64,000 nucleotides of DNA, from positions 1 through 64,000 of the forward strand of contig NZ_VITN01000011.1 in assembly GCF_007828045.1 (NCBI RefSeq), in the 5' to 3' direction. The first letter of the stretch is position 1; each line of letters starts with the position of its first letter. This document shows, in pieces, positions 8,106 to 18,057 of this stretch. A program made the translations under genes and the position numbers. The DNA is from Nitrospirillum amazonense. Lineage in GTDB: Bacteria; Pseudomonadota; Alphaproteobacteria; Azospirillales; Azospirillaceae. The notes below the pieces were generated by a model, which worked only from the letters and a program-made list of their open reading frames with translations, searched no databases and was not told the origin of the DNA.

Positions 8106-9425
8106 ATGCGCATTGCGGTGATCGGAACAGGCTATGTCGGCTTGGTCTCGGGCGCCTGTTTTTCCGAGTTCGGCGTGACCACGGTCTGCGTCGACAAGGA
8201 CGCCAGCAAGATCGAGCGCCTGAACCGGGGCGAAATCCCGATCTTCGAGCCGGGGCTGGATGATCTGGTGGCCAAGAACGCCAAGGCTGGACGCCTCAGC
8301 TTCACCACGGATCTGGCCGCCGCCGTCAAGGGCGTGGACGCCGTGTTCATCGCCGTGGGCACGCCGTCGCGCCGGGGCGACGGCCACGCCGACCTGTCCT
8401 ATGTCTACGCCGCCGCCCAGGAAGTGGCGCTGGCGCTGGATCCCGACCGCTACACGGTCATCGTGACCAAGTCGACGGTGCCCGTGGGCACTGGTCGCGA
8501 GGTGGCGCGCATTATCGGGGAGACGCGGTCCGGCCTGGACTTCGACGTCTGTTCCAACCCCGAGTTCCTGCGCGAGGGTGCCGCCATCGCGGACTTCATG
8601 CGCCCCGATCGCGTGGTGATCGGGGCCGAATCGGACCGCGCCCGAGCGGTGATGAAGGCCCTGTACCGGCCGCTCTACCTCATCGAGACGCCCATCGTCA
8701 TGACCAGCCTGGAAACGTCCGAGCTGATCAAGTACGCGGCCAACACCTTCCTCGCCACCAAGATCACCTTCATCAACGAGGTGGCGGATCTGTGCGAGAA
8801 GGTGGGCGCCAACGTCCACGACGTGGCCAAGGGCATCGGCCTGGACGGCCGCATCGGCCGCAAGTTCCTGCACGCCGGCGCCGGCTACGGCGGCTCGTGC
8901 TTCCCCAAGGACACGCTGGCCCTGGCCCGCACGGCGGCCGACGTGGGATCGCCCCTGCGCATCGTCGAGACGGTCATCGACATCAACGACAAGCGCAAGA
9001 AGTCCATGGCCGGCCGCATCGTGGCCGCCGCCAACGGCACCGTGGAGGGCAAGCGCATCGGCATCCTGGGCGTGACCTTCAAGCCGAACACCGACGACAT
9101 GCGCGACGCGCCGTCGCTGGACATCGTCCCGGAACTGCAGCGTCTGGGCGCCACCGTCCAGGCCTACGATCCCGCCGGCATGCAGGAGGCGGAGCATCTG
9201 CTGCCGGGGGTGGTCTGGTGCGCCGACGCCTATGCCGCCATCCAGGACGCCGACGTCCTGGCCATCATCACCGAATGGAACGAATTCCGCGCGCTGGATC
9301 TGGACCGGGTGCGCCGGTCCATGAAGGCGCCGGTCCTGGTCGACCTACGCAACATCTACAATCCTGACGATATGAGCGCCGCCGGCTTCACCTACACGTC
9401 CATCGGCCGTCCGGCGCGTCGATAA
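8106..9425 (+). CDS. ugd: UDP-glucose 6-dehydrogenase
   Basis: The 439-residue enzyme oxidises UDP-glucose to UDP-glucuronate with two NAD+. The Rossmann motif MRIAVIGTGYVGLVSGACFSE is at the very N-terminus. The substrate helix contains SLETSELIKYAANTFLATKITFINE. The catalytic cysteine lies in GAGYGGSCFPKDTLAL, and the C-terminal NAD-like domain starts with GKRIGILGVTFKPNTDDMRDAPS. The length is standard. It follows galU by 262 bp and precedes the phosphomutase gene by only 30 bp, suggesting ugd and the mutase are co-transcribed. Confidence 0.96.
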   Translation: MRIAVIGTGYVGLVSGACFSEFGVTTVCVDKDASKIERLNRGEIPIFEPGLDDLVAKNAKAGRLSFTTDLAAAVKGVDAVFIAVGTPSRRGDGHADLSYVYAAAQEVALALDPDRYTVIVTKSTVPVGTGREVARIIGETRSGLDFDVCSNPEFLREGAAIADFMRPDRVVIGAESDRARAVMKALYRPLYLIETPIVMTSLETSELIKYAANTFLATKITFINEVADLCEKVGANVHDVAKGIGLDGRIGRKFLHAGAGYGGSCFPKDTLALARTAADVGSPLRIVETVIDINDKRKKSMAGRIVAAANGTVEGKRIGILGVTFKPNTDDMRDAPSLDIVPELQRLGATVQAYDPAGMQEAEHLLPGVVWCADAYAAIQDADVLAIITEWNEFRALDLDRVRRSMKAPVLVDLRNIYNPDDMSAAGFTYTSIGRPARR

Positions 9426-9455
9426 GTCAAAGCAGCAAGGGAGCAGGTGCAAGTC

Positions 9456-10847
9456 ATGACCGCTAATCATCGGTTCCACCCCACGGTGCTGCGCGAGTAC
9501 GACATCCGCGGCGTCATCGGCAAGACCCTGGGCCCGGACGACGCCCGCGCCATCGGCCAAGGTTTCGGCACCCTGGTGGTGCGCGCCGGCGGCACCCGCG
9601 TGGCCATCGGCTATGACGGCCGCCTGTCCTCGCCGGAACTGGAGCAGGCTTGCGTCGAGGGCCTGATGTCCACCGGCCTGGAGGTCATCCGCATCGGGCT
9701 CGGCCCCACGCCCATGCTGTACTTCACCGTGCGGCACCTGGAGCTGGATGCCGGGGTGATGATCACCGGCTCACACAATCCGCCGGACTACAACGGCTTC
9801 AAGATGATGCTGGGCAAAGGCCCGGTGTATGGCGAGCAGATCCAGGAGATCGGCCGCCTGGTGCACGGCCAGGACCTGGCGACGGGCGCCGGCTCCTCCC
9901 GCCAGCTGGACGTCAGCGACGATTATATCAACCGCCTGGCGGCCGACTATGACGGCACCCGCGACCTGACCATCGTGTGGGACGCCGGCAACGGCGCCGT
10001 GGGCCATGTCCTGCGTCGCCTGACCGACAAGCTGCCGGGCAAGCACATCCTGCTGTTCGAGGAGGTGGACGGCAATTTCCCCAACCACCACCCCGACCCG
10101 ACCGTGCCGGAGAACCTTGAAGACCTCATCCATGCCGTCCACACCCACAAGGCGGACATCGGCATCGGCTTCGACGGCGACGGCGACCGCATTGGCGCCG
10201 TGGACGAGCACGGCGATATCATCTGGGGTGACCAGTTGTTGGCCATCTACGCCGCCGACGTGCTGAAAACCCACCCGGGCGCCACCATCATCGCCGACGT
10301 CAAGTCCAGCCAGACGCTGTACGACGACATCGCCAAGAATGGCGGCAAGCCCCTGATGTGGAAGACCGGCCACAGCCTGCTTAAGGCCAAGATGGCTGAG
10401 ACGGGCTCCCCCCTCGCCGGCGAGATGAGCGGTCACATCTTCTTTGCCGACAAGTACTATGGCTTCGACGACGCGCCCTATTGCGGCGTGCGCCTGGCCG
10501 GCCTGGTCAGCCGCGAAGGCAGCCTGGCCAAGCTGAAGTCAGTGCTGCCGCCCGTGTTCAACACCCCGGAAGTCCGCTTCCAGGTGGATGAGGAACGCAA
10601 GTTCAAGGCGGTGGACGAGATCGTGGCCCGCGCCAAGGCCCTGGCGGGCAAGGGCATCGAAGTCAACGACATCGACGGCGTCCGCGTGAAGACCGAGGAC
10701 GGTTGGTGGCTGCTGCGCGCCTCCAACACCCAGGACGTGCTGGTGGCCCGCGCCGAGGCCTTCAGCGAGGCCGGCCTGGAACGCCTGAAGGGCAGCATCC
10801 GTGACCAGCTGAGCCAGAGCGGCATCCAGGCGCCGGAAGGCTTCTGA
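9456..10847 (+). CDS. Phosphomannomutase/phosphoglucomutase (AlgC/PgmG type)
   Basis: The 463-residue alpha-D-phosphohexomutase interconverts hexose 6- and 1-phosphates. The active-site phosphoserine loop is [18 protein letters not shown]. The metal-binding loop is [16 protein letters not shown], the sugar-binding loop is SGHIFF, and the C-terminal phosphate-binding site is [16 protein letters not shown]. This is the AlgC/PgmG subgroup, which often accepts both glucose and mannose phosphates. I choose ATG 9456, with AAGGGAG about 12 bases upstream; a GTG at 9447 is an alternative. With galU and ugd it completes the route from glucose-6-phosphate to UDP-glucuronate. Confidence 0.93.
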   Translation: MTANHRFHPTVLREYDIRGVIGKTLGPDDARAIGQGFGTLVVRAGGTRVAIGYDGRLSSPELEQACVEGLMSTGLEVIRIGLGPTPMLYFTVRHLELDAGVMITGSHNPPDYNGFKMMLGKGPVYGEQIQEIGRLVHGQDLATGAGSSRQLDVSDDYINRLAADYDGTRDLTIVWDAGNGAVGHVLRRLTDKLPGKHILLFEEVDGNFPNHHPDPTVPENLEDLIHAVHTHKADIGIGFDGDGDRIGAVDEHGDIIWGDQLLAIYAADVLKTHPGATIIADVKSSQTLYDDIAKNGGKPLMWKTGHSLLKAKMAETGSPLAGEMSGHIFFADKYYGFDDAPYCGVRLAGLVSREGSLAKLKSVLPPVFNTPEVRFQVDEERKFKAVDEIVARAKALAGKGIEVNDIDGVRVKTEDGWWLLRASNTQDVLVARAEAFSEAGLERLKGSIRDQLSQSGIQAPEGF

Positions 10848-10871
10848 TCCCAGGTATCCGTGTTTAGAAAA

Positions 10872-10904
10872 GGGCCGCGATCCAACCGGATCGCGGTCCT
10901 TTTT
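10872..10904. terminator. Rho-independent terminator after the phosphomutase gene
   Basis: A 12-bp stem (GGGCCGCGATCC with GGATCGCGGTCC, one wobble) with an AACC loop is followed by TTTTT. The T-run touches the stop codon of the convergent CPBP gene. On the minus strand an ATCC-flanked stem with TTTTC makes it potentially bidirectional. Confidence 0.88.
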
Positions 10905-11848
10905 CATGGGCGCACCACCCAGCCCCGGCGCACGCCCAAATACCAGTAAAGGCCCGTCAGCGCGCCCATGGTCATCAGGACGCCGGCCACGTCCTCCAGG
11001 CCCGCTGGCTTGTTCTCCGGCGCGCCCACACCCAGCAGGGAAGGGAAGGGAGGACCCAGCACACCCATGACATAGATGGCCGTCAGGTTCTGGCCCAGGT
11101 GGATGCCGATGGCGGCCTCCAGCCGGCCGGCGCGGGCCGTCACCGCCGACAGCAGCAGCGAGATGGTGAAATACAGCGCGCGCTGGTCCCACACGGCGTT
11201 GCCCCAGGATTGGGTGTGCAGGCCGGCGAACATCAGGGCAACGGGCAGGGCGGTGACCCAGGCGCTGCCGGTCACGGCGTACAGGCCCTGGCTGATGTAG
11301 CCCCGGAACAGCGCCTCCTCCGCCGTGACCTGCAGCACGACCATCCAGCCGGTGGCGACCGCGAAGGCCAGCACCTGGGGCCAGGGCTGGCCGCCGGGGG
11401 CAAAGGGCTCCCCGTTCCAGACATCCACCAAGCCGCTGGCCACGACGGCCAGCAGCACCAGCCCGCCCCACAGCAGGGCGGAGCGCAGGGCCAGGCCCAC
11501 ATCCAGTCCGGGCAGGGGCGACAACAGGCTGCGCAGCGGGCGCCCGTGCAACCAGCGCACCGCCAAGGCCAGGGGAAGCAGGGCGGCGGCGACGCTGCCC
11601 AGCATCGTCAACAGGTCGACGATGGCGCGCAGCCCGTCGTCCCGTTTCATCGCCCGGTCCAGATGGGCCCACTGCGGCACCTTCACCAGCACCACGGCGA
11701 TGAGGATGGCGCCCAGGATCACGATGACCAAGCCGCCGAGAAAGGCCCACCACGGCTCGCGCCGTTGGCGGGCCAGGGCCAGGAGGGAGGGTACGGCGGC
11801 CTCACCGCCTGCCGCGAAAGGGGCCACCGCGTGATGGGCTCGCGACAC
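10904..11848 (-). CDS. CPBP-family intramembrane metalloprotease
   Basis: This 314-residue polytopic protein has about eight hydrophobic segments. It carries the CPBP/Abi signature: EEALFRGYISQGL (Glu-Glu plus Arg), a histidine in MFAGLHTQSW and a second in GIHLGQNLTAIYV. These residues bind the catalytic metal in Rce1-like intramembrane proteases. The substrate is unknown. The frame runs open far into the preceding carboxypeptidase gene, so I propose the GTG at 11848, 11 bases after that gene's stop. No Shine-Dalgarno sequence is visible, so translational coupling is possible and the start is uncertain. Confidence 0.78.
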   Translation of the reverse strand: MSRAHHAVAPFAAGGEAAVPSLLALARQRREPWWAFLGGLVIVILGAILIAVVLVKVPQWAHLDRAMKRDDGLRAIVDLLTMLGSVAAALLPLALAVRWLHGRPLRSLLSPLPGLDVGLALRSALLWGGLVLLAVVASGLVDVWNGEPFAPGGQPWPQVLAFAVATGWMVVLQVTAEEALFRGYISQGLYAVTGSAWVTALPVALMFAGLHTQSWGNAVWDQRALYFTISLLLSAVTARAGRLEAAIGIHLGQNLTAIYVMGVLGPPFPSLLGVGAPENKPAGLEDVAGVLMTMGALTGLYWYLGVRRGWVVRP

Positions 11849-11859
11849 CGGGGAAGGGA

Positions 11860-13263
11860 TCAGCTGGCGCCCGGAGCGATGGTGATGCATCCCTGCCCCT
11901 GGCGGCGCAGCTGGACGCAGGCGGCGCGGGCGTTCTTCTCGCTCAAGCCCGCCAGGCGAGCGCGGTACAGCGTGGACTTGGCGGACGATATCTCCACCAC
12001 GTTGGGCACGGCGGCGTTCAGCAGGCCCTTGCCCTTCTGCGTGGCGCGGGCGATGGCGGCCTGGGTGGCGGCGCGGTCGTTGTAGGCGCCCACCTGGATG
12101 CTCCACCCCGCCGGAATGGTCTTGCCCTTGGCGCCGGTGGCGACGGCGGGCGCGGCCTCGGCCGGGGCGGCCAGCAGCGTATGGTCGGCCACGCTTTCGG
12201 CCGCCTTGCCCACGGCCTTGGCGGCCTTGCCGGCGGCGCTCGCCAGCCGGACGCCCGTGCCGGCCTTCGTGGCCTTGGGCGCCGGGGTCTCGTCGGCCTC
12301 GTCCTCATCGCCTTCGGAGGTGGCGCCGTCCTGGCTGCCGGCCGTATCGGCGCTGGCCACCTGCACGGCGTCGCGGCCACGCGGGGCGCGGATGGGGGCC
12401 TCGGCCGTCAGCACCTCGCCGGGCTTGGTGGCGAAGCCTTCGTCCAGAAGGTCGGCCATGCGGTTGTCGCGCCACACGGCGCTGCTGCCGCCCATGACCA
12501 CGGCGATCAGGCGACGGCCGTCCTGCACGGCGGACCCCACGAGGTTGAAGCCGGATGCGTTGATAAAGCCGGTCTTGATGCCGTCCATACCCGGGTAGCG
12601 GGACATCAGGTGATTATGATTGGCCATGGTCTCACCGTTGTAGGTGAAGCTGGCCGTCTTGAAATAGGTGTACTGCTTGGCGTGGTCGTGGATCAGCGCC
12701 TGGGCCAGGCGGGCCAGGTCGCGGGCCGTGGTGACCTGGCCGGTGTTGGGCAGGCCCGAGGCGTTGCGGAAGGTGGTGCGGCTCATGCCCAGGGCCCGGG
12801 CCTTGGCCGTCATCATCTGGGCGAAGCGCGGCTCGCTGCCCCCCAGGTTCTCGCCCACCGTCACCGCCACGTCGTTCGCGGACTTGGTGACCAACGCAAG
12901 GATGGCGTCGCGCACGCGGATGGTGTCGCCCGCGTCCAGGCCCAGCTTGCTCGGCGCCTGGGCGGCCGCGTGGGCGGAAACCTTGAAGGGTGTATCCAAC
13001 GTGACGCGGCCGGCGTCCAGCGCGTCGAACAGTAAATACAGCGTCATCATCTTGGTCAGGGACGCCGGATAATTTTGGGTGTCGGCACCGGCGGCGTGCA
13101 GCACCTGGCCGGTTTCCGCATCCACGACAATGGCGGCGTATTTGGCGAAAGCGCTCACCGGCGCCAGGGCCCAGCAGGCCATCAGGACCAGGGCGGCCCA
13201 GCGCAAGCGCCGGGCGGCGAAACCCGGGCGTCGCGCCAGGTGTGTGCGATTCCAATGGGTCAC
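11860..13263 (-). CDS. D-alanyl-D-alanine carboxypeptidase with C-terminal SPOR domain
   Basis: The 467-residue protein begins with a basic stretch and a hydrophobic signal segment ending near AFA (residue 40). The penicillin-binding catalytic motifs follow: Ser68-Leu-Thr-Lys71, Ser128-Ala-Asn130 and Lys230-Thr-Gly232. It trims the terminal D-Ala of peptidoglycan stem peptides in the periplasm. After an Ala/Glu-rich linker, residues of about 385-467 form a SPOR domain (GWSIQVGAYNDRAATQAAI), which binds denuded glycan at the division septum. GTG 13263 is chosen because GGAAGGGG lies about nine bases upstream. The CPBP gene follows by 11 bases. Confidence 0.92.
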   Translation of the reverse strand: MTHWNRTHLARRPGFAARRLRWAALVLMACWALAPVSAFAKYAAIVVDAETGQVLHAAGADTQNYPASLTKMMTLYLLFDALDAGRVTLDTPFKVSAHAAAQAPSKLGLDAGDTIRVRDAILALVTKSANDVAVTVGENLGGSEPRFAQMMTAKARALGMSRTTFRNASGLPNTGQVTTARDLARLAQALIHDHAKQYTYFKTASFTYNGETMANHNHLMSRYPGMDGIKTGFINASGFNLVGSAVQDGRRLIAVVMGGSSAVWRDNRMADLLDEGFATKPGEVLTAEAPIRAPRGRDAVQVASADTAGSQDGATSEGDEDEADETPAPKATKAGTGVRLASAAGKAAKAVGKAAESVADHTLLAAPAEAAPAVATGAKGKTIPAGWSIQVGAYNDRAATQAAIARATQKGKGLLNAAVPNVVEISSAKSTLYRARLAGLSEKNARAACVQLRRQGQGCITIAPGAS

Positions 13264-13611
13264 GGTGAACTGCCCCTTCCGCCGATGCCATGTCGTTGGT
13301 GGCGACAAAAGTAAAGGCACGATGATTCGCTGTCCAGTATTGAAAATACGGTTAAGGGCGAAGGATGCATGGATTTTGACTGCGGCCTTTACATGATGCG
13401 CCGCGACTCCGGCACATCCGCTACCCCCACCGGGGTGGTCATGCTCATTCGTATGACATATTGCGCCGCAACATAGGCGCCCCTTCCGAGGCATCGGTGG
13501 CTAGGCGGTTTGATCTATGAAAGCCGATTTTACGCCGAAACGCCGCGAATTACACTCGTATGCAACGCCTAAATCCCATGTGACCAAATTTTTGCGGTGC
13601 ACAAAAATCGG

Positions 13612-13640
13612 TTGACAATCCCCTTTTGCGGGTCCAGATA
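13612..13640 (+). promoter_or_regulatory. Candidate sigma-70 promoter for the phasin gene
   Basis: A perfect TTGACA -35 box at 13612-13617 is followed after 17 bases by CAGATA, a poor -10 box. The implied leader to the phasin start is about 145 bases. Confidence 0.3.
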
Positions 13641-13648
13641 AGGCATTG

Positions 13649-13663
13649 TGCTGCGACGCAACA
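13649..13663. promoter_or_regulatory. Candidate PhaR-type operator upstream of phasin
   Basis: TGCTGCGACGCAACA is an imperfect palindrome (TGYTGCG-W-CGCARCA), just downstream of the candidate promoter. PhaR repressors of alphaproteobacteria bind TGC-rich palindromes before phasin genes. The assignment here is by similarity and position only. Confidence 0.4.
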
Positions 13664-13791
13664 TGACGGTGCCGCGAAATGGGCCGTTCGCCGCAGGCAC
13701 GCCACCCGGCCGATGCCGGTTTGCCTGACCCGGGTACGGGCCGCATCGGGCGGCCGATGGATCATTAGCGATCATTGGAAGGAGCACTGAT

Positions 13792-14352
13792 ATGACCACC
13801 GCGAATACTACCGCCCCCACCGCTACCGTTGCGCGCGCCAAGAAGGTCGTCACCGACGCCGTCGTGAACACCGCCGCCGCCACGAAGCAGACGGCCGAGA
13901 CCACCGCGGCCGCCGCGCAGGGCACCGTGACCAAGAATTACGAGCAGGCCGTCGCCCTCACCAAGGAGCAGGTCGAAAAGGCCAGCAAGAAGGCTTTCGA
14001 GGCTTATGAGGAGCTGACCGCCTTCAACAAGGAGACGGTCGACGCCCTGGTCCTGTCCTCCACCGTCCTGGCCAAGGGCCTGGAAAGCCTGTCCAAGTCC
14101 TTCGTCGCCTACGCCCAGTCCTCGCTGGAGAGCAGCGTGTCGGCCACCAAGGCCCTGCTGGCCGTGAAGACCTTGCGCGAGGCCGTGGACCTGCAGTCCG
14201 AATTTGCCAAGACCAGCTTCGATACCCTGGTTAGCGAGGCCACCAAGACCTCCGAGTTGTCGGTGAAGCTGGCCAACGAGGCGATCGAGCCCATTTCCGC
14301 CCGCGTCAACGCGGTCGTGACCAAGTTCGGCAAGCCGCGCCTGGCGGCCTGA
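13792..14352 (+). CDS. Phasin family protein
   Basis: This 186-residue protein is Ala-rich at the N-terminus and then almost entirely amphipathic helix, with no signal peptide. The region FEAYEELTAFNKETVDALVLSS and the following repeats of small residues fit the phasin family, which coats polyhydroxyalkanoate granules and controls their size. A strong GGAAGGAG ribosome binding site lies eight bases before the ATG. It is monocistronic, with its own terminator at 14404-14438, consistent with high expression. No PHA synthase gene is in the window. Confidence 0.88.
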   Translation: MTTANTTAPTATVARAKKVVTDAVVNTAAATKQTAETTAAAAQGTVTKNYEQAVALTKEQVEKASKKAFEAYEELTAFNKETVDALVLSSTVLAKGLESLSKSFVAYAQSSLESSVSATKALLAVKTLREAVDLQSEFAKTSFDTLVSEATKTSELSVKLANEAIEPISARVNAVVTKFGKPRLAA

Positions 14353-14403
14353 GTGACGGCCTGGGCCGCGCCATGCGGCCCGGCGACATCGCCGATGCTG
14401 ACG

Positions 14404-14438
14404 AACCCGGTAGGCCCGCGCCTGCCGGGTTTTGTTTT
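14404..14438 (+). terminator. Rho-independent terminator of the phasin gene
   Basis: AACCCGGTAGGC pairs with GCCTGCCGGGTT (one wobble) around a CCGC loop, followed by TTGTTTT. Confidence 0.9.
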
Positions 14439-14612
14439 GCCCGCTGTGACGGCCACCGTTGCATGGCGCAAGGTTCGCTTGCGCCCGGGTGATTTCCGTG
14501 CGGCAATCGCACTCCAGGCATGAATAAGGTTACCAGGGGTCTTCCAACGGCCCGCCGCGATCTCATATTATTCCTGGGATGACCACCCCGAGAGACACGT
14601 ACCTGGAAGGCC

Positions 14613-14957
14613 ATGACGGAGTTCGATAGTCAGGGAAATGAGGGCGGCACTGGCGGCGACGGCACCAACACCGGTGTCGTGGTCAAAGCCAAGCCCAAGA
14701 CCAAGAAGCCCTCCATGTACAAGGTCTTGATGTTGAATGACGACTACACCCCCATGGAGTTCGTCGTTCACATCCTGGAGCGTTTCTTCTCGAAGAACCG
14801 AGAGGAAGCGACGCGGATCATGCTGCATGTCCATCGCCGCGGCGTCGGCGTGTGCGGCGTGTTCACCTACGAGGTGGCGGAAACGAAAGTGACCCAGGTG
14901 ATGGATTTCGCGCGCCAGAACCAGCATCCCCTGCAATGCACCTTGGAGAAGGATTAG
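14613..14957 (+). CDS. clpS: ATP-dependent Clp protease adaptor ClpS
   Basis: The 114-residue adaptor has a flexible Gly/Lys-rich N-terminal tail of about 35 residues, then the compact ClpS fold: [20 protein letters not shown], then [30 protein letters not shown]. The Asn-Asp-Asp loop and His residues form the pocket that binds N-degron side chains. ClpS hands such substrates to ClpA. The clpA start lies five bases after the stop, the classical operon order. Confidence 0.96.
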   Translation: MTEFDSQGNEGGTGGDGTNTGVVVKAKPKTKKPSMYKVLMLNDDYTPMEFVVHILERFFSKNREEATRIMLHVHRRGVGVCGVFTYEVAETKVTQVMDFARQNQHPLQCTLEKD

Positions 14958-14962
14958 TAGGC

Positions 14963-17278
14963 ATGCTCTCGCGTAACCTCGAGCAGACGCTGCACCGGGC
15001 CCTAGCTTACGCCAATGAGCGTCGGCACGAGTACGCGACCCTGGAACACCTTCTGCTGGCCCTCACCGAAGACCAGGACGCCCTGGCCGTGTTGCGCGCC
15101 TGCGGCGTGACCGTGGAAAAGCTGCGCGTCGAACTGGGCGAGTACCTGGATAACGAGCTGAGCAACCTGATCTCCAGCCGGTCCGAGGACGCCAAGCCCA
15201 CCGCCGGCTTCCAGCGGGTGCTGCAGCGCGCCGCCATCCACGTCCAGAGTTCCGGGCGGGAGGAGGTGACCGGCGCCAACGTGCTGGTCGCCCTGTTCTC
15301 CGAACGGGAAAGCCACGCCGTCTATTTCCTGCAGGAGCAGGAGATGACGCGGTTCGACGCGGTCAACTACATCTCCCACGGCATCGCCAAGTCCCCCGGC
15401 CGGTCGGAGACGAAGCGCGTCAGTGGCGCGGAGGAGGAAACGCCCGCCGGCGAAAAGGCGCCCAAGAAGGGCACCGAGGCGCTGGAGGCCTATTGCGTCA
15501 ACCTCAACAAGAAGGCGCTCAGCGGCAAGATCGATCCCCTGATCGGCCGCGCGCAGGAGGTCGACCGCACCATTCAGATCCTCTGCCGCCGCTCCAAGAA
15601 CAACCCCCTGTACGTGGGCGACCCCGGCGTGGGCAAGACCGCCATCGCCGAGGGCCTGGCCCGCCGCATCGTCCACGGCGAGGTGCCGGAGGTGCTGCAG
15701 AACGCCACCATCTTCGCGCTGGACATGGGCGCCCTGCTGGCCGGCACCCGCTATCGCGGCGACTTCGAGGAACGGCTGAAGTCCGTGCTGTCGGAGCTGG
15801 AGGCGGTCGAGGGCTCCGTCCTGTTCATCGACGAGATCCACACGGTGATCGGCGCCGGCGCCACCTCGGGCGGCGCCATGGACGCCAGCAACCTGCTGAA
15901 GCCGGCCCTGGCCAGCGGCGCCCTGCGCTGCATCGGCTCCACCACCTATAAGGAATACCGCAGCTACTTCGAGAAGGACCGCGCCCTGGTCCGCCGCTTC
16001 CAGAAGATCGACGTCAACGAGCCCTCGCTGGACGACGCCGTGAAAATCCTGGAAGGGATCAAGAGCTATTACGAGAAGCACCACAACGTCCGCTACACCC
16101 GCGAGGCCATCCGCTCGGCGGTGGAGCTGTCGGCCAAGTACATCGGCGACCGCAAGCTGCCGGACAAGGCCATCGACATCATCGACGAGGTGGGCGCCGC
16201 CCAGATGCTGCTGCCGCCGGGCAAGCGCAAGAAGACCATCCAGGTCAAGGATGTGGAAGCGGTGGTCGCCAAGATCGCCCGCATCCCGCCGAAGAGCGTC
16301 AGCCGCGATGACCGCGAGGTGTTGCTGAATCTGGAGCGCGACCTGAAGACCATGGTGTTCGGCCAGGACAAGGCCATCGACACCCTGGTCAGCGCCATCA
16401 AGCTGGCGCGCGCCGGCTTGCGCGATCCGGAAAAGCCCATCGGCAACTACCTGTTCTCCGGCCCCACCGGCGTGGGCAAGACCGAAGTGGCGCGCCAGCT
16501 GTCGCGCACCCTGGGCATCGAGCTCACCCGCTTCGACATGTCGGAGTATATGGAGCGGCACACGGTGAGCCGCCTGATCGGCGCCCCCCCGGGCTATGTC
16601 GGCTTCGACCAGGGTGGTCTGCTGACCGACGCCATCGACCAGCATCCGCATTGCGTGCTGCTGCTGGACGAGATCGAGAAGGCGCACCCGGATCTGTACA
16701 ACATCCTGCTGCAGGTGATGGACCACGGCAAGCTGACCGACCACAACGGCAAGACGGTCGATTTCCGCAACGTCATCCTGATCATGACCACCAATGCCGG
16801 TGCCGCCGACCTGGCCAAGCCCGCCTTCGGCTTCGGGCGGGAGCAGCGCCTGGGCGAGGACGAGGAGGCGATCAACCGCCTGTTCACCCCGGAATTCCGC
16901 AACCGCCTGGACGCCATCATCGCGTTCTCCGGCCTGTCGCCGGAGATCATCGGCCGGGTGGTGGACAAGTTCGTCATGGAGCTGGAGGCGCAGCTGAGTG
17001 ATCGCGGCGTCACCATCGAACTGACGGACGAGGCCCGGGAGTGGCTGTCTAAGAAGGGCTACGATCCCCTGTACGGTGCGCGCCCCCTGGGACGCACGAT
17101 CCAGGAGTACATCAAGAAGCCCCTGGCGGAGGAGCTGCTGTTCGGCAAGCTGGTAAAGGGCGGCGCCGTCCGCGTCACCGTGAAGGACGACGCCCTGTCC
17201 TTCGACTACGCCGCCGGCGGCACACGCCCGCCGCAGGCGGAAAAGCCGGAGGAGAAGGTGCCGGAACTGGTCAACTGA
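14963..17278 (+). CDS. clpA: ATP-dependent Clp protease ATP-binding subunit ClpA
   Basis: The 771-residue AAA+ unfoldase has a double N-domain repeat ([20 protein letters not shown]), to which ClpS binds. The first ATPase module has Walker [16 protein letters not shown] and Walker B LFIDEIH. The second module has Walker [16 protein letters not shown] and Walker [11 protein letters not shown], and a D2-small domain follows. It unfolds proteins and threads them into ClpP; clpP is not in the window. The frame is open upstream through clpS, but ATG 14963 gives the standard N-terminus. Confidence 0.96.
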   Translation: MLSRNLEQTLHRALAYANERRHEYATLEHLLLALTEDQDALAVLRACGVTVEKLRVELGEYLDNELSNLISSRSEDAKPTAGFQRVLQRAAIHVQSSGREEVTGANVLVALFSERESHAVYFLQEQEMTRFDAVNYISHGIAKSPGRSETKRVSGAEEETPAGEKAPKKGTEALEAYCVNLNKKALSGKIDPLIGRAQEVDRTIQILCRRSKNNPLYVGDPGVGKTAIAEGLARRIVHGEVPEVLQNATIFALDMGALLAGTRYRGDFEERLKSVLSELEAVEGSVLFIDEIHTVIGAGATSGGAMDASNLLKPALASGALRCIGSTTYKEYRSYFEKDRALVRRFQKIDVNEPSLDDAVKILEGIKSYYEKHHNVRYTREAIRSAVELSAKYIGDRKLPDKAIDIIDEVGAAQMLLPPGKRKKTIQVKDVEAVVAKIARIPPKSVSRDDREVLLNLERDLKTMVFGQDKAIDTLVSAIKLARAGLRDPEKPIGNYLFSGPTGVGKTEVARQLSRTLGIELTRFDMSEYMERHTVSRLIGAPPGYVGFDQGGLLTDAIDQHPHCVLLLDEIEKAHPDLYNILLQVMDHGKLTDHNGKTVDFRNVILIMTTNAGAADLAKPAFGFGREQRLGEDEEAINRLFTPEFRNRLDAIIAFSGLSPEIIGRVVDKFVMELEAQLSDRGVTIELTDEAREWLSKKGYDPLYGARPLGRTIQEYIKKPLAEELLFGKLVKGGAVRVTVKDDALSFDYAAGGTRPPQAEKPEEKVPELVN

Positions 17279-17302
17279 CCATCGCTCACCACCGCGCTGG
17301 AA

Positions 17303-17343
17303 ACGGGCGGGCATCCAGGACATTCCTGGGGGCCCGTGCTGTT
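17303..17343 (+). terminator. Possible terminator after clpA
   Basis: An outer ACGGGC/GCCCGT and an inner CCAGGA/TCCTGG stem are separated by unpaired bases and followed by GTTTTG. The structure is imperfect. Confidence 0.4.
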
Positions 17344-17406
17344 TTGGGACGGTTGCATAGGGGGTGGCAAAGAGAGTCGGAGGTCCCCGGCACTTGAGGG
17401 AACGCC

Positions 17407-17826
17407 TTAGGACAAAGCCACCAGCCGCTTGATCAGGGCATCCAGGTCGTTCCAGGCCAGCGGCTTGGCGACGTAGCCGGAGAACAGGCCCGTGGTCAGA
17501 TGGTCGATGACGTCGGTCTCGGCCGTCATCAGCACCAGGGGCACGGACCGATCGCGACCGGCGGGGACGGGACGGCCGTGCAACTCCCGCGCGGCCTCGG
17601 CCCCGCCGACGCCGGGCATGTTGAGATCCAGCAACACCAAGTCGAAGGGTGTTTCGGCGGCGTCGAACAGGGCGATGGCCTCAGCCCCATCGGCGGCGCC
17701 CGTCGCCTGGTACCCCAGGCGGCACAGGACGGCCAGGACCAACTCCCGATTCACCCGGTTGTCCTCCGCCACCAGGACGCGGAGGCCGGGGGCGGGGTCT
17801 TCGGCGCCGGTATTTTGGATACTCAT
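17407..17826 (-). CDS. Single-domain response regulator (CheY-like receiver)
   Basis: The 139-residue protein is only a receiver domain. It has the acidic pair Glu21-Asp22 in VAEDNRVNREL, phospho-acceptor Asp67 in LVLLDLNMPG, Thr101 in LMTAE and Lys121 in YVAKPL. The sequence style (EDNRVNRELV, LDLNMPGVGG) is that of receivers usually fused to hybrid kinases. It has no output domain, so it must act by protein contact or as a phosphate shuttle. It is divergent from the giant propeller kinase, which itself lacks a receiver, so the two may be partners. ATG 17826 is chosen; the frame is open upstream. Confidence 0.88.
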   Translation of the reverse strand: MSIQNTGAEDPAPGLRVLVAEDNRVNRELVLAVLCRLGYQATGAADGAEAIALFDAAETPFDLVLLDLNMPGVGGAEAARELHGRPVPAGRDRSVPLVLMTAETDVIDHLTTGLFSGYVAKPLAWNDLDALIKRLVALS

Positions 17827-18057
17827 TACGGTTAGTCCCTCGGCTCCTCGCAGGAGGCGCGCCCTGGGGCGCAAGCCTGTGTTGCCGCCACAATAGGCTT
17901 GTTCACCACCCTCGGACAGTCCCTTTGCCGCAGGACCCATTGGAACCGGTATCGTTGATTTTGTGGCGCCGCGCCACCTTTCCTATAAAATCCAGGATTG
18001 TTCGGGCCACCCGTATCGGTGACTCCGGCGATTGCCGTCACCCTGGTGGTTGTGCTG

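Larger units (their letters stand above)
13264..13791. other. 528-bp intergenic region with divergent promoters (carboxypeptidase / phasin)
   Basis: No gene is supported. The stretch 13310-13620 is AT-rich relative to its surroundings and separates two divergent genes. A TTGACA-like box and an imperfect palindrome near 13612-13663 are listed separately. Confidence 0.6.

Noticed and set aside
15002-17323. Long minus-strand frame of about 770 codons
   Set aside because: It is the antisense of clpA, with low-complexity Gln/Gly/Ala composition.
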